Of a stretch of DNA of 18,698 nucleotides, positions 1 through 7,509 are shown one piece after another; the stretch's first letter is position 1; each line of letters starts with the position of its first letter. The notes beneath the pieces are model-generated. The model searched no databases. It saw only the letters and a program-made list of their open reading frames with translations, and was not told the origin of the DNA. Position numbers and translations under genes: made by a program. Location: positions 1 to 18,698 of the forward strand of contig CAMZLX010000008.1 in NCBI GenBank assembly GCA_947311795.1, read 5' to 3'. The stretch comes from an uncultured Zetaproteobacteria bacterium. GTDB lineage: Bacteria; Pseudomonadota; Zetaproteobacteria; Mariprofundales; Mariprofundaceae.

Positions 1-1487
1 GCTTGCTTGAGGTTGGTGATTTTTTTATCGCCCATACCTTCCCATGTGGCAAGCTCATCAAAATCAAGTTGAAACACATCTGCAATGGTTTGGATAAAAC
101 CTTTATCCACCAAGGCTTCTGCCAACTTGCTACCAAACCCTTCAATATCAAAACCATCACGAGAAACAAAATGTTTGATACGCTCTTTCAGTTGCGCAGG
201 ACAAGACAAACCACCCGTACAACGAATGGCAGCTTCGCCTTCTTCTTGCTCTACCGCCGCATCACACACAGGGCATGTGCTTGGCACTGGTGTTGGGGCT
301 GCGCGATTATCTTCACCTATAGATAAACTTCTCATAACTTCAGGAATCACATCCCCTGCTCTGCGAATAACAACTTTATCACCTTCGCGCACATCTTTAC
401 GCGCAAGTTCTTGAATATTATGCAAGGTTGCTCGGGACACCATCACACCTGCCACCAAAGCAGGTTTCATATTAGCAACAGGCGTAATCACACCTGTGCG
501 CCCCACTTGCCAAGTAATCGCTTCAACTGTTGTTTCCACTTCTTCAGCAGGAAATTTATAAGCAATCGCCCAACGCGGCGCACGTGCTACCGAACCCAAC
601 AACTGCTGTTGTTTAAACTCATCCACCTTAAACACCATACCATCAATTTCATAATCAAGGCTTGGGCGTTTTTTCACCCATGTTTGGTAGTGCTTAAACA
701 TCGCTTGTTCATTATCCAACAGTGCGGTTTCTTGAATGGCAAAACCAAGCTGATGAAGTTTTTCCAACAATTCGCTTTGTCTGCTGGCAAATTCATCACC
801 GCCAAGACCTGTGGCATAAGCAAAAAAGGAAAGTTTACGGTTTGCTGTAATCGAAGCATCCAACTGACGAAGTGACCCTGCTGCTGCATTGCGAGGATTG
901 GCAAACATCTTATCACCCGCCTCTTGTTGCTTCTGATTAAGTGAAGCAAAGGCAGCTTTGGACATATACACTTCACCGCGCACCTCAAACCTCTCAGGCA
1001 CATCGCCATCAAGCGACCACGGAATCCCTGCAACGGAACGAATATTATCGGTCACATCTTCGCCAGCAATGCCATCGCCACGGGTTGCGGCATACACCAT
1101 TTGCCCAAATTCATAATAAATATTAATCGCTAAACCATCCACTTTGGGCTCAGCGATATAGTGAATCACCACATCATCAGCCAAGATGTCGCGGTGGCGG
1201 CGAATAAAGTCTTGGATTTCTTCATCAGAAAAAGCATTGGCAAGCGATAACATAGGCACTGCATGTTTGCGGCTTTGAAACGCGGTATCCGCTTTAAAAC
1301 CTACGGTTTGCGTGGGTGAATCATCAGGCACAGGCTCGCCAAGCTTGGCTTCTAAATCTGCCAATTCTCGCAGCAGCTTATCATATTCCGCATCGGATAT
1401 GTTTGGGTCATCCAGCACATAATACTGATAGTTATGCCCTTTAAGTTGCCCCCGTAATTGGTGAATACGCTTCTGGATTTTATCCAA
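1..1487 (-). CDS. ligA: NAD-dependent DNA ligase LigA (3' part beyond window)
   Basis: This enzyme seals nicks in duplex DNA during replication and repair, using NAD+ as AMP donor. About 495 N-terminal residues are visible in one uninterrupted frame. The adenylation motif AEPKVDGLAI places the catalytic lysine at residue 115 (codon 1143-1145), the same number as in E. coli LigA. The nucleotidyltransferase and OB regions follow, then a four-cysteine zinc finger around 180-290 (CPVC, then two more Cys), then the start of the helix-hairpin-helix region (EGFGSKLAEAL). The rest of that region and the BRCT domain lie past position 1. The start is a TTG at 1487, two bases after the thioredoxin stop: the frame has no ATG before an upstream stop at 1533-1535, and this start gives the conserved Lys115 numbering. 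No clear Shine-Dalgarno is visible, so translational coupling to the thioredoxin gene is likely. Confidence 0.96.
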   Translation of the reverse strand, partial: MDKIQKRIHQLRGQLKGHNYQYYVLDDPNISDAEYDKLLRELADLEAKLGEPVPDDSPTQTVGFKADTAFQSRKHAVPMLSLANAFSDEEIQDFIRRHRDILADDVVIHYIAEPKVDGLAINIYYEFGQMVYAATRGDGIAGEDVTDNIRSVAGIPWSLDGDVPERFEVRGEVYMSKAAFASLNQKQQEAGDKMFANPRNAAAGSLRQLDASITANRKLSFFAYATGLGGDEFASRQSELLEKLHQLGFAIQETALLDNEQAMFKHYQTWVKKRPSLDYEIDGMVFKVDEFKQQQLLGSVARAPRWAIAYKFPAEEVETTVEAITWQVGRTGVITPVANMKPALVAGVMVSRATLHNIQELARKDVREGDKVVIRRAGDVIPEVMRSLSIGEDNRAAPTPVPSTCPVCDAAVEQEEGEAAIRCTGGLSCPAQLKERIKHFVSRDGFDIEGFGSKLAEALVDKGFIQTIADVFQLDFDELATWEGMGDKKITNLKQ

Positions 1488-1489
1488 GT

Positions 1490-1999
1490 TTATTCTGCCA
1501 ACAACTTCTCTAAGTAGGCGACAAATTGAGAGTCAGTCCATTCCACAGCACCGTTCAAGTGTTGTTGAACCACACCTTTTTTATCCACAATAAAGGTTTC
1601 AGGATAACGAAACACACCATACGATTGTGCAACTTGTGAATCCGCATCATGCAAAACTGTAAAGCTCATGTTTTGTTCTTTAACAAACTTATCCACATCG
1701 CTGCGGCTTCTATCCGTTGAAATAGCAACAATTTCTAACCCTTTACCCTTTAGCTGCTCATACACTTCAACCATAGAAGGCACTTCTTTGCGACAAGGTG
1801 GGCACCACGTTGCCCAGAAATTGACCAACATCACTTTACCTGCGGGTAAACCCTGAATTTCATTGTTAAGGTTAGGTAAGCTAACAGGTCTAACCTGCTC
1901 ACCCACCGCCATTGGTTTTACACCATCAGGGAGAAAGCTCGAAATGCCAACGGCTATCAATACAATCAAACCAATCGCAGCAATTAACTTTTTATCCAT
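1490..1999 (-). CDS. TlpA/ResA-like membrane-anchored thioredoxin
   Basis: A 169-residue thiol-disulfide oxidoreductase of the TlpA/ResA/DsbE group. A single hydrophobic N-terminal segment (about residues 5-22) should anchor it to the inner membrane with the thioredoxin fold in the periplasm. The active site is WCPPC with Cys66 and Cys69, and the cis-proline loop is YPETF (Pro133). WATWCPPC followed by RKEVP is typical of TlpA/ResA proteins that reduce or oxidise periplasmic cysteines, for example in cytochrome c maturation. No cytochrome maturation genes are nearby, so its substrate is unknown. The ATG at 1999 is preceded by AGGGG at a 6-nt spacing. It overlaps nothing and is followed two bases later by ligA. 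A hairpin terminator lies between it and htrA, so it may need its own promoter or read-through. Confidence 0.9.
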   Translation of the reverse strand: MDKKLIAAIGLIVLIAVGISSFLPDGVKPMAVGEQVRPVSLPNLNNEIQGLPAGKVMLVNFWATWCPPCRKEVPSMVEVYEQLKGKGLEIVAISTDRSRSDVDKFVKEQNMSFTVLHDADSQVAQSYGVFRYPETFIVDKKGVVQQHLNGAVEWTDSQFVAYLEKLLAE

Positions 2000-2010
2000 C
2001 TTTTTCCCCT

Positions 2011-2042
2011 AAATCAAAAGGCAGCAGTATGACACCGCTGCC
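2011..2042 (-). terminator. Hairpin terminator or attenuator between htrA and the thioredoxin gene
   Basis: On the minus strand the 23-nt stretch 2042 to 2020 folds into a 9-bp stem (GGCAGC pairs with GCTGCC, then one G-U pair and two more pairs) with a 5-nt loop. It is followed by TTTTGATTT. It lies 13 nt past the htrA stop codon, as expected for a rho-independent terminator. The U tract is interrupted, so termination may be partial and act as an attenuator for the downstream thioredoxin-ligA pair. Confidence 0.65.
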
Positions 2043-2054
2043 TTGAATGCAAAC

Positions 2055-3446
2055 CTACTTTGTTTTCTTCGCGACAACAATCACAAACACTTGGTCACCA
2101 TGCCTATCCAAAAGAATACGCAGCGCATGGTCTTGGCTAAGTTTATTCGCATAAGCTTCAAAATTACGCATGTTTTTCACTTCATGCCCATCAATACGCA
2201 TAATCACATCACCACGTTTGATGCCCGCTTTAGCCGCAGGAGAATTGGCACGCACTTGTTTCACCAACACACCCGTCGTCGTGCGTGTACGCAAACGATC
2301 AGCCGCTTTTTCCGTTAAAGGCTCAACCACAATACCATGTTTTGCCATCGCTTTTTTCTTGTTTGGCATTTTTGCATGCGCTTCATCTGGCATTTCTTCA
2401 ACAATCACTGGGATGATTTTGCGTTTACCATCACGAATGACTTCAAGTTTCACCTTGTCGCCCGGTTGATGGCGGGCAATTTTGATGGGAAGGTCATGTG
2501 ATTTGCGAATGGGTGTACCATCCACTGCTACGATAACATCACCTGCAATAATACCAGCCTTGTCTGCTGCAGAACCCGCTTCAACTTGAGGCACCAACGC
2601 ACCTTGACGGTTTGGCAAACCCAAAGCCTTCATGGTTGCTTTATCCACATCTTGGATGCGTACACCCAGTCTTGCGCGTCTCACATGCCCGCTTTCTCTA
2701 AGCTCTTTAAACACTGATTTTGCCAAGTTAATCGGAATCGCAAAACCAATGCCATTGCTACCACCACTTTGCGAATAAATAGCAGTGTTGATACCTACCA
2801 CTTCGCCTTTCACGTTAAACAATGGACCACCAGAATTGCCCGGATTAATCGCAGCATCGGTCTGAATAAAATCATCATACGGGCCAGAGCCAATCACCCG
2901 ACCTTTGGCGGAAATAATGCCCGCAGTCACAGTCAGATTAAGTCCAAAGGGATTACCAATGGCAACCACCCAATCGCCAACACGCATTTTATCCGAATCG
3001 CCCAATTCTACTGCTTTCAGACGCTTGGCATCAATTTTAAGTAAAGCCAAGTCCAACTTCGGGTCAGTGCCAATCAATTCTGCAGCAAACTCTTTACCAT
3101 CGCTTAAGGTCACCACGATTTCATCGGCATCTTTCACCACATGATTGTTGGTCACGATAAAACCCTTCTTAGAAAGGATAAACCCTGTACCTAAGGCGTG
3201 GCGTTCTTGTTGCGGCATGTTTTCCATAAATCCACGGAAAAAATCATCAAAAGGTGAGCCGCCGGGAAAATTGCCAAAGGGTGAATGAAATTGGTTTGCT
3301 TTTGCATATTGTGTGGTGCTGATATTCACCACGGATGCCTGTTGTTCCTCTGCCAAATCGGCAAAACTATCGGGTATAGCCTGTGCCAACACCGGTGATA
3401 ATAAAATAAACGCTGCAATCCAACTGTGTTTCATCAATGTCTTCAA
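2055..3446 (-). CDS. Periplasmic serine protease of the HtrA/DegP/MucD family
   Basis: A 463-residue Do-type protease that degrades or refolds damaged envelope proteins. The N-terminus is a signal peptide (about residues 1-23, ending AQA). The trypsin-like domain carries the triad His102 (TNNHVV), Asp132 (DLALL) and Ser205 (GNSGGP). Two PDZ domains follow, at about 258-348 and 369-455, so the architecture is the full DegP/DegQ/MucD type. The start is a TTG at 3446, chosen because AGGAG sits 7 nt upstream. The first ATG, four codons in, would be too far from that site at 19 nt. The gene lies 90 bp downstream of rseC on the same strand; rseC-htrA neighbours resemble mucC-mucD, which hints at envelope-stress control, but no convincing sigma-E promoter could be read in the gap. 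A paralogue name (degP, degQ or mucD) cannot be assigned from sequence alone. Confidence 0.95.
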   Translation of the reverse strand: MKTLMKHSWIAAFILLSPVLAQAIPDSFADLAEEQQASVVNISTTQYAKANQFHSPFGNFPGGSPFDDFFRGFMENMPQQERHALGTGFILSKKGFIVTNNHVVKDADEIVVTLSDGKEFAAELIGTDPKLDLALLKIDAKRLKAVELGDSDKMRVGDWVVAIGNPFGLNLTVTAGIISAKGRVIGSGPYDDFIQTDAAINPGNSGGPLFNVKGEVVGINTAIYSQSGGSNGIGFAIPINLAKSVFKELRESGHVRRARLGVRIQDVDKATMKALGLPNRQGALVPQVEAGSAADKAGIIAGDVIVAVDGTPIRKSHDLPIKIARHQPGDKVKLEVIRDGKRKIIPVIVEEMPDEAHAKMPNKKKAMAKHGIVVEPLTEKAADRLRTRTTTGVLVKQVRANSPAAKAGIKRGDVIMRIDGHEVKNMRNFEAYANKLSQDHALRILLDRHGDQVFVIVVAKKTK

Positions 3447-3536
3447 AATATATCTCCTTTCACACTCAGTATTTCAAGCAAATGCATACGTTGCAGATAA
3501 AACATGAATACTTTATGAACATAAACTTTCTTTTCT

Positions 3537-3980
3537 TTAAGCTTCAAACCTTTCGATTTCAACCATTTCAGGCATTTGCATCATATTTGGGCGTTTCATC
3601 AACCACATCCATGTTGCACCCGCTGCCAATAATCCACCCACGGCTGAAAACAAGTCACCCGACAAACCAAGCTTTTCCGCAAATTGAAAGCTGATTGCGC
3701 CTGCAATCAAAAATGCCAACACAGGATAACCATAAAAGGTCATACTTGCCGTTAAAATTAGCTGGTCAGGCACTTCCACCGTCACCATGTCACCTTGTTT
3801 GGCATGTAGTGTGTTGGGCAGGCGAATATCATAATCATTTTTATCTTTCTTTTTAATATCCCACGAACCAAGCGTGCCGCAAGCCGATTTACCTGCGCAT
3901 GAACCACAAGATGATTCACGTTGTGCACGAATCACCACGTTATCCTTCTCCACAGCAATCACCACGCCTGTTTTTTTCAA
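3537..3980 (-). CDS. rseC: RseC/MucC family inner membrane protein
   Basis: A 147-residue protein of the RseC family (SoxR-reducing system / sigma-E modulators). The N-terminal cytoplasmic part contains a cysteine cluster, Cys25, Cys28 and Cys34 in a CGSC-GKSACG context, typical of the family and suggestive of a metal or redox site. Two transmembrane segments follow (about 74-100 and 110-129), then a short polar tail. In E. coli RseC takes part in SoxR reduction and in sigma-E regulation; in Pseudomonas its homologue MucC lies next to the HtrA-like mucD, as here. The ATG overlaps the fmt stop by four bases (ATGA), so it is co-translated with fmt. Its role in this organism is inferred only from family membership and from the adjacent protease gene. 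Confidence 0.88.
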   Translation of the reverse strand: MKKTGVVIAVEKDNVVIRAQRESSCGSCAGKSACGTLGSWDIKKKDKNDYDIRLPNTLHAKQGDMVTVEVPDQLILTASMTFYGYPVLAFLIAGAISFQFAEKLGLSGDLFSAVGGLLAAGATWMWLMKRPNMMQMPEMVEIERFEA

Positions 3981-4915
3981 CCCAGCACATCCCCGATTTT
4001 TATGGATGCACCACGCAAAAAATCAGCCGCATTCATGGCTTTTTTGCCTTCAGGTTGAATCTGAGTAATCCGATAAACGTGTCCATTGCCGCAACATACA
4101 TCCAAACCTTGTTTCACATCAAGCACTGTACCTGCGGATTTCGCACAAGAGCTATCCAACACTTCACCTGCAATGATTTTAAGCATTTTACTTTGGTGTA
4201 TCGTGCGCACACCCGGTTTGGGCGTAAAGCAACGTACCAGCCTTTCGATAACATCCGCATCCATAGTCCAATCAATAATTCGTTCTTCATTGAAAATTTT
4301 CTTGGCATAGGTCACGCCCGATTCGTCTTGCGGCTTGGGTTGCAGGTCTCCCGATACAATTTTGGGTAGGCTTTCCAGCAAGGCTTCTGCACCCAAAGCT
4401 TCCAAATCAGCCCACGAGGATTGCCCTGTGCTTGCCTCGGTAATCGGGATACGTTTTTCAAGGTAAATGCCGCCCGTATCCAAGCCTTCTTCCATCTGCA
4501 TAATACAAACACCAGTCTCGCTATCACCTGCCAACAGAGCGCGTTCAATGGGTGCAGCACCACGCCAGCGTGGCAAAAGGGAAGCATGTACATTGATGGG
4601 TGCAACCTTGGGTGCTTCAAGCCACGACACGGGCAAAATCATACCAAATGCCACCACCACCAACACATCACAGTCTTTGTCTTTGAGCCATGATAACGCT
4701 TCTTCATTGTCACGCAGTTTTTCAGGCGTGATGACATCAATACCAGCAGCTAGCGCAGCTTTTTTCACAGGTGAAGGGGTTAACTTCATGCCACGCCCTG
4801 ATTTACGGTCAGGTTGCGAGACCACCCCCACCACTTCAACATCAGCAGCAGCCAATAAAGCATTCAAACAGCCCACAGAAAATGCAGGTGTTCCTGCAAA
4901 TACAACCTTAATCAT
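3977..4915 (-). CDS. fmt: Methionyl-tRNA formyltransferase
   Basis: This cytoplasmic enzyme formylates Met-tRNA(fMet) with 10-formyl-tetrahydrofolate for translation initiation. The 312-residue length is normal. The N-terminal transferase domain carries SQPDRKSGRG (33-42) and the catalytic stretch NVHASLLPRWRGAAP beginning at Asn108, with His110 and Asp146, matching E. coli Asn108/His110/Asp146. The C-terminal tRNA-binding OB-like domain begins near residue 205. The start ATG at 4915 overlaps the def stop as ATGA, and its own stop overlaps the rseC start in the same way. Pairing with def is the usual bacterial arrangement, because Def removes the formyl group that Fmt adds. Confidence 0.98.
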   Translation of the reverse strand: MIKVVFAGTPAFSVGCLNALLAAADVEVVGVVSQPDRKSGRGMKLTPSPVKKAALAAGIDVITPEKLRDNEEALSWLKDKDCDVLVVVAFGMILPVSWLEAPKVAPINVHASLLPRWRGAAPIERALLAGDSETGVCIMQMEEGLDTGGIYLEKRIPITEASTGQSSWADLEALGAEALLESLPKIVSGDLQPKPQDESGVTYAKKIFNEERIIDWTMDADVIERLVRCFTPKPGVRTIHQSKMLKIIAGEVLDSSCAKSAGTVLDVKQGLDVCCGNGHVYRITQIQPEGKKAMNAADFLRGASIKIGDVLG

Positions 4916-5424
4916 GAGAGATATTTCTTCTTTAATTTCTTGGTAATCATACGGCGTTTGAGTGGTGAAAAATAATCAATAAACACTTTGCCATCCAAAT
5001 GGTCAAACTCATGCTGCAATGCTACCGCTTGAAAGCCTTCAAAGTCTTGCTCGTGTTTCTTGCCTTCCAAATCATACCAGCGCAGGCGCACCGCATTGGG
5101 GCGCTCCACATCACCATAGATTTCAGGCAAGGATAAACATCCTTCCTCGGCGATTTCAGTTTCATCACTTTTCCAAAGAAATTTAGGGTTAATCCACACT
5201 TGATGATTCTTCTCCCCATCTTCACTGCGCCAATCCACATCGGTGACGGCAACACGAAGCGATACCCCAATTTGTGGTGCTGCAAGCCCCACGCCTGGCG
5301 CGTCATACATGCTGTCCAACAAATCTTGCACCAAACCTTTCAATCCATCATCGAATACTTTCACAGGTTTCGCCACCTGCTTCAAACAATCTTCGGGATA
5401 CACCAATATACGTTTAATCGCCAT
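4912..5424 (-). CDS. def: Peptide deformylase
   Basis: This metal-dependent hydrolase removes the N-formyl group from nascent proteins at the ribosome exit tunnel. All three signature motifs of the 170-residue protein are intact: GVGLAAPQ (44-51), EGCLS with metal ligand Cys96, and the QHEFDH motif with His138, catalytic Glu139 and His142. The basic C-terminal tail (KRRMITKKLKKKYLS) resembles the ribosome-binding helix of proteobacterial Def. The ATG directly abuts the serB stop (0 nt) and the stop overlaps the fmt ATG by four bases, so serB, def, fmt and rseC form one polycistronic unit. Fusing start-of-translation enzymes to a serB promoter is less usual than the common def-fmt-rsmB order; rsmB is absent here. 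Confidence 0.98.
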   Translation of the reverse strand: MAIKRILVYPEDCLKQVAKPVKVFDDGLKGLVQDLLDSMYDAPGVGLAAPQIGVSLRVAVTDVDWRSEDGEKNHQVWINPKFLWKSDETEIAEEGCLSLPEIYGDVERPNAVRLRWYDLEGKKHEQDFEGFQAVALQHEFDHLDGKVFIDYFSPLKRRMITKKLKKKYLS

Positions 5425-6354
5425 TTATGCTTCAACCTCTAAACGTGATAACAAAAACAACGCCCTATCCAAACCACCTTGACTTAAAGCATAAGGCGCA
5501 AGCTCACGCACTTTGGGTTTAGCATGAAAGGCAATACCTAGCCCTGCAGTTTTAAGCATAGGCAAATCATTTGCTCCATCGCCCAAAGCAACAGAAGCAG
5601 CCAAATCAATATTCCAATCTTTGCTTTTTTGTATCAACAATTCTTTTTTGACTTGAGCATCCACAATGTCACCAAGCACACGCCCTGTGAGTTTACCATC
5701 CACGATTTCTAAAGTATTGGCTGCGACAAAATCAAGATTTAACCGCTCTCGCAACAAACTTGTAAAATATGTGAACCCACCTGATACCAAACCCACTTTC
5801 CAACCTGCTTGATGCACGGTTTTAATCAGCTTTTCTGCGCCATCGGTCAAACGAATACGCTCGTCATACACTTGCTTTAACACGGCTTCATCCAAGCCTG
5901 CCAACAACTTCACGCGCGCAATCAAAGATTCAGAAAAATCCAGTTTACCTTCCATGGCTTGTTGGGTAATGGCTGCAATATCTTTTTTAATACCTAAGAA
6001 ATCCGCAATTTCATCAATGCATTCACACTGAATCAATGTGCTGTCCATATCCATGAATAAAATACCCGCAGCATCCAAACTGGGTACAGGGCTGGCATCC
6101 ACAAAAGCAATATCCACACCAGTTTGCTCGGATAGTTTGCGGAATTGTTTGCTTAAAAACTTGGCAGATACACCTTGCCCATAAATGCCAAACATCCAAC
6201 CGCCATCCACTTCATCGGCAGAGATGACTTCAAGCTTTGCATTGTTTAATGCTTCCGCAATCAAAGCATAGGCTTGCTCATTGATGTTTGCCGACACATA
6301 AAGCTGCAAATTTGCAGCCTGTTCCGCGCTTTTGGATACCCATGAGTTTAACAT
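5425..6354 (-). CDS. serB: Phosphoserine phosphatase SerB
   Basis: This HAD-superfamily phosphatase performs the last step of serine biosynthesis, O-phosphoserine to serine. Of its 309 residues, about the first 90 form an ACT-like N-terminal region. The catalytic domain has the DMDST nucleophile motif (Asp102, acid-base Asp104), the SGGFT motif (191-195), conserved Lys237/238 and the metal-binding GDGANDLPML (258-267). The ECIDEIAD segment (111-118) is the SerB substrate-recognition region. The ATG at 6354 has no strong Shine-Dalgarno. AT-rich TATATT/TATAAG stretches lie 10-25 nt upstream and could be a -10, but no good -35 was found. The IS3 remnant ends 73 bp upstream of this start, so the native serB promoter may have been altered by the insertion. 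Confidence 0.96.
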   Translation of the reverse strand: MLNSWVSKSAEQAANLQLYVSANINEQAYALIAEALNNAKLEVISADEVDGGWMFGIYGQGVSAKFLSKQFRKLSEQTGVDIAFVDASPVPSLDAAGILFMDMDSTLIQCECIDEIADFLGIKKDIAAITQQAMEGKLDFSESLIARVKLLAGLDEAVLKQVYDERIRLTDGAEKLIKTVHQAGWKVGLVSGGFTYFTSLLRERLNLDFVAANTLEIVDGKLTGRVLGDIVDAQVKKELLIQKSKDWNIDLAASVALGDGANDLPMLKTAGLGIAFHAKPKVRELAPYALSQGGLDRALFLLSRLEVEA

Positions 6355-6427
6355 AAGCCGTAGCTTATAAAAATATACGAAGATTGCATCTATTCACTTT
6401 TCATCACTTTCATTAGCCACGGATGAA

Positions 6428-6467
6428 TGTAGTGGTTCAGTAATTGTATAAGATTAGAAAAGGGTAA
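6428..6467 (+). repeat. Left terminal inverted repeat of the IS3 remnant
   Basis: A 40-bp end that pairs with 6654-6693 in inverted orientation at 30 of 40 positions. Best matched are the outer 9 bp (TGTAGTGGT) and the inner AGAAAAGGGT-like block. In IS3 elements the left end usually carries the element promoter. Confidence 0.8.
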
Positions 6468-6491
6468 TAATCCAAACTTAGGAGTTTACCC

Positions 6492-6656
6492 ATGAGTCAG
6501 AAGAAACGAACCACATATACACAGGAATTTAAGCTAAAAGCTGTTGATTTGATACTTGTGCAAGGCTATTCGATAGCTGAAGCCTCACGCAATTTAGGCT
6601 ACCTTAGTCCCAATGAACATGAAAGTGTTCAGCAAACACTGTCACAAGCAGCATAA
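6492..6656 (+). pseudogene. Fused OrfA/OrfB remnant of IS3-family transposase (54 aa)
   Basis: This short ORF has a well-placed AGGAG 7 nt before its ATG at 6492. Residues 1-36 (YTQEFKLKAVDLI, then SIAEASRNLG) match the start of an IS3 OrfA helix-turn-helix of the HTH_Tnp_1 type. From residue 37 the sequence GYLSPNEHE matches the extreme C-terminus of IS3 OrfB (usually LGYLSP). The join lies at NLGYLSP, where both parents would read TTAGGC, so deletion across a short direct repeat is a likely origin. The leucine zipper of OrfA and the whole DDE catalytic domain are gone. It cannot transpose by itself. Whether the 54-residue peptide is made is unknown; it retains much of a DNA-binding motif. 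Confidence 0.8.
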
Positions 6657-6693
6657 CCCTTTTCGATGTCTATACTTTTACTAGACCACTACA
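6654..6693 (-). repeat. Right terminal inverted repeat of the IS3 remnant
   Basis: Reverse-complement partner of 6428-6467. It starts within the stop codon of the fused ORF, so the ORF ends exactly at the repeat, as in many compact IS3 elements where OrfB runs into the right end. Confidence 0.8.
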
Positions 6694-6732
6694 TGTATCA
6701 TCGCAAATTACAAATGGAATGGTCATCATAGC

Positions 6733-7509
6733 CTAACTCATTTCATTCTTCATCTTCCGACAAATAAAATGAATATACCGCCCCATCTGTTGATAAGGCT
6801 GCTGGTTGGAATATTGAAGCTCCATCGCTAAAACCTCATCATCGCTAGCATTACCACCACGCTTGATACCCACATAATCACTGAATACGCGAATACCACT
6901 TTTGTAGCTCACTTCAAAACCCAAATCATTAAGCTTGGCTTCAACCCAAGCAGGCTGAATCGGGTTTTGTGGGGTTAAGCCACCTTTCATGCCCTTAAAT
7001 TCGTTATTTTTGATTTTATTGAAGTTGCCACGAATCAGGTTGTGCAAAACAAGCGCATCTATATTATAAAACATCAGCGAAACTACACTATCTTGATGCG
7101 TGAACTTGGCTAAAGCTTGCAACAACACCTCAGGTTCTTCCAACCATTCCAACACCGCATAACACAATACAATATCATAAGCCTTATCTTCCAAGCTTTG
7201 AAATGCACCGTGATGCCATGTAACCTGGGCTTCTACGCCTTGTTCTTTGGCATTTTCCTTGGCAACTACCAGCATATTCTCCGATATATCATTGATACAC
7301 ACATCATGCCCAAACGATGCCGCTTTAATGCCCATCTGCCCAAGCCCTGCACCCAAATCAAGTACAGACAACCCGCCCTTTGTCCAGCCTGGTACCGTTT
7401 GTTCCAAATCGCGGTTGAGCACGGCAAGCCTTATTTTACCTTTGCGGCTGCCATAAATCTTATGTTGGAAATGTGCGGCTAAATCATCAAAATTAGTATC
7501 TTGAGCCAT
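6733..7509 (-). CDS. cmoM: tRNA 5-carboxymethoxyuridine methyltransferase CmoM
   Basis: A class I SAM-dependent methyltransferase that converts cmo5U34 to mcmo5U34 in tRNA wobble positions. The 258-residue protein aligns by eye with E. coli CmoM (SmtA) along its length: NFDDLA and KIYGSRKGK at the N-terminus, the SAM motif VLDLGAGLGQ (49-58), CYAVLEW as motif IV, SLMFYN, LTPQNP and GRYIHFICRK near the C-terminus. The GIRVFSDYV segment is also shared. Its ATG shares one base with the coq7 stop (TAATG), so the two genes are translationally coupled. The donor modification genes cmoA and cmoB are not in the window. The stop lies 39 bp from the IS3 remnant, and no terminator hairpin was seen after it. 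Confidence 0.92.
   Translation of the reverse strand: MAQDTNFDDLAAHFQHKIYGSRKGKIRLAVLNRDLEQTVPGWTKGGLSVLDLGAGLGQMGIKAASFGHDVCINDISENMLVVAKENAKEQGVEAQVTWHHGAFQSLEDKAYDIVLCYAVLEWLEEPEVLLQALAKFTHQDSVVSLMFYNIDALVLHNLIRGNFNKIKNNEFKGMKGGLTPQNPIQPAWVEAKLNDLGFEVSYKSGIRVFSDYVGIKRGGNASDDEVLAMELQYSNQQPYQQMGRYIHFICRKMKNEMS

Larger units (their letters stand above)
6428..6693 (+). mobile_element. Internally deleted IS3-family element (MITE-like, 266 bp)
   Basis: The element is bounded by 40-bp imperfect terminal inverted repeats, 30 of 40 positions matching, both beginning TGTAGTGGT when read inward. Inside is one short plus-strand ORF whose first part looks like an IS3 OrfA and whose last part looks like the end of an IS3 OrfB. 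IS3 elements are usually 1.2-1.5 kb, so about 1 kb has been lost while both ends were kept. It could be mobilised in trans if a full-length relative exists in the genome. No convincing target duplication was found at the two edges (flanks GAA and TGT), so the exact boundary may be off by a base or two, or the flanks have diverged. Confidence 0.8.
6355..6732. other. 378-bp intergenic gap between cmoM and serB
   Basis: The gap is mostly occupied by a deleted IS3-family element at 6428-6693. The flanks, 73 bp before serB and 39 bp after the cmoM stop, hold no gene, no tRNA and no clear hairpin terminator. The serB-proximal flank is AT-rich and should contain the serB promoter. Confidence 0.7.

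Noticed and set aside
411..875. 154-codon plus-strand ORF and other open frames in 1-1487
   Set aside because: They run antisense to ligA, whose protein motifs are clear in the minus frame. The predicted proteins have no recognisable motifs.
3512..3525. TTTATG-AA-CATAAA inverted repeat between rseC and htrA as a terminator
   Set aside because: The stem is only 6 bp of A/T-rich pairs with a 2-nt loop and no U tract; it would not terminate.
3447..3536. Sigma-E promoter for htrA
   Set aside because: No GAACTT-N16-TCTGA-like pair could be read; only weak -35/-10-like matches.
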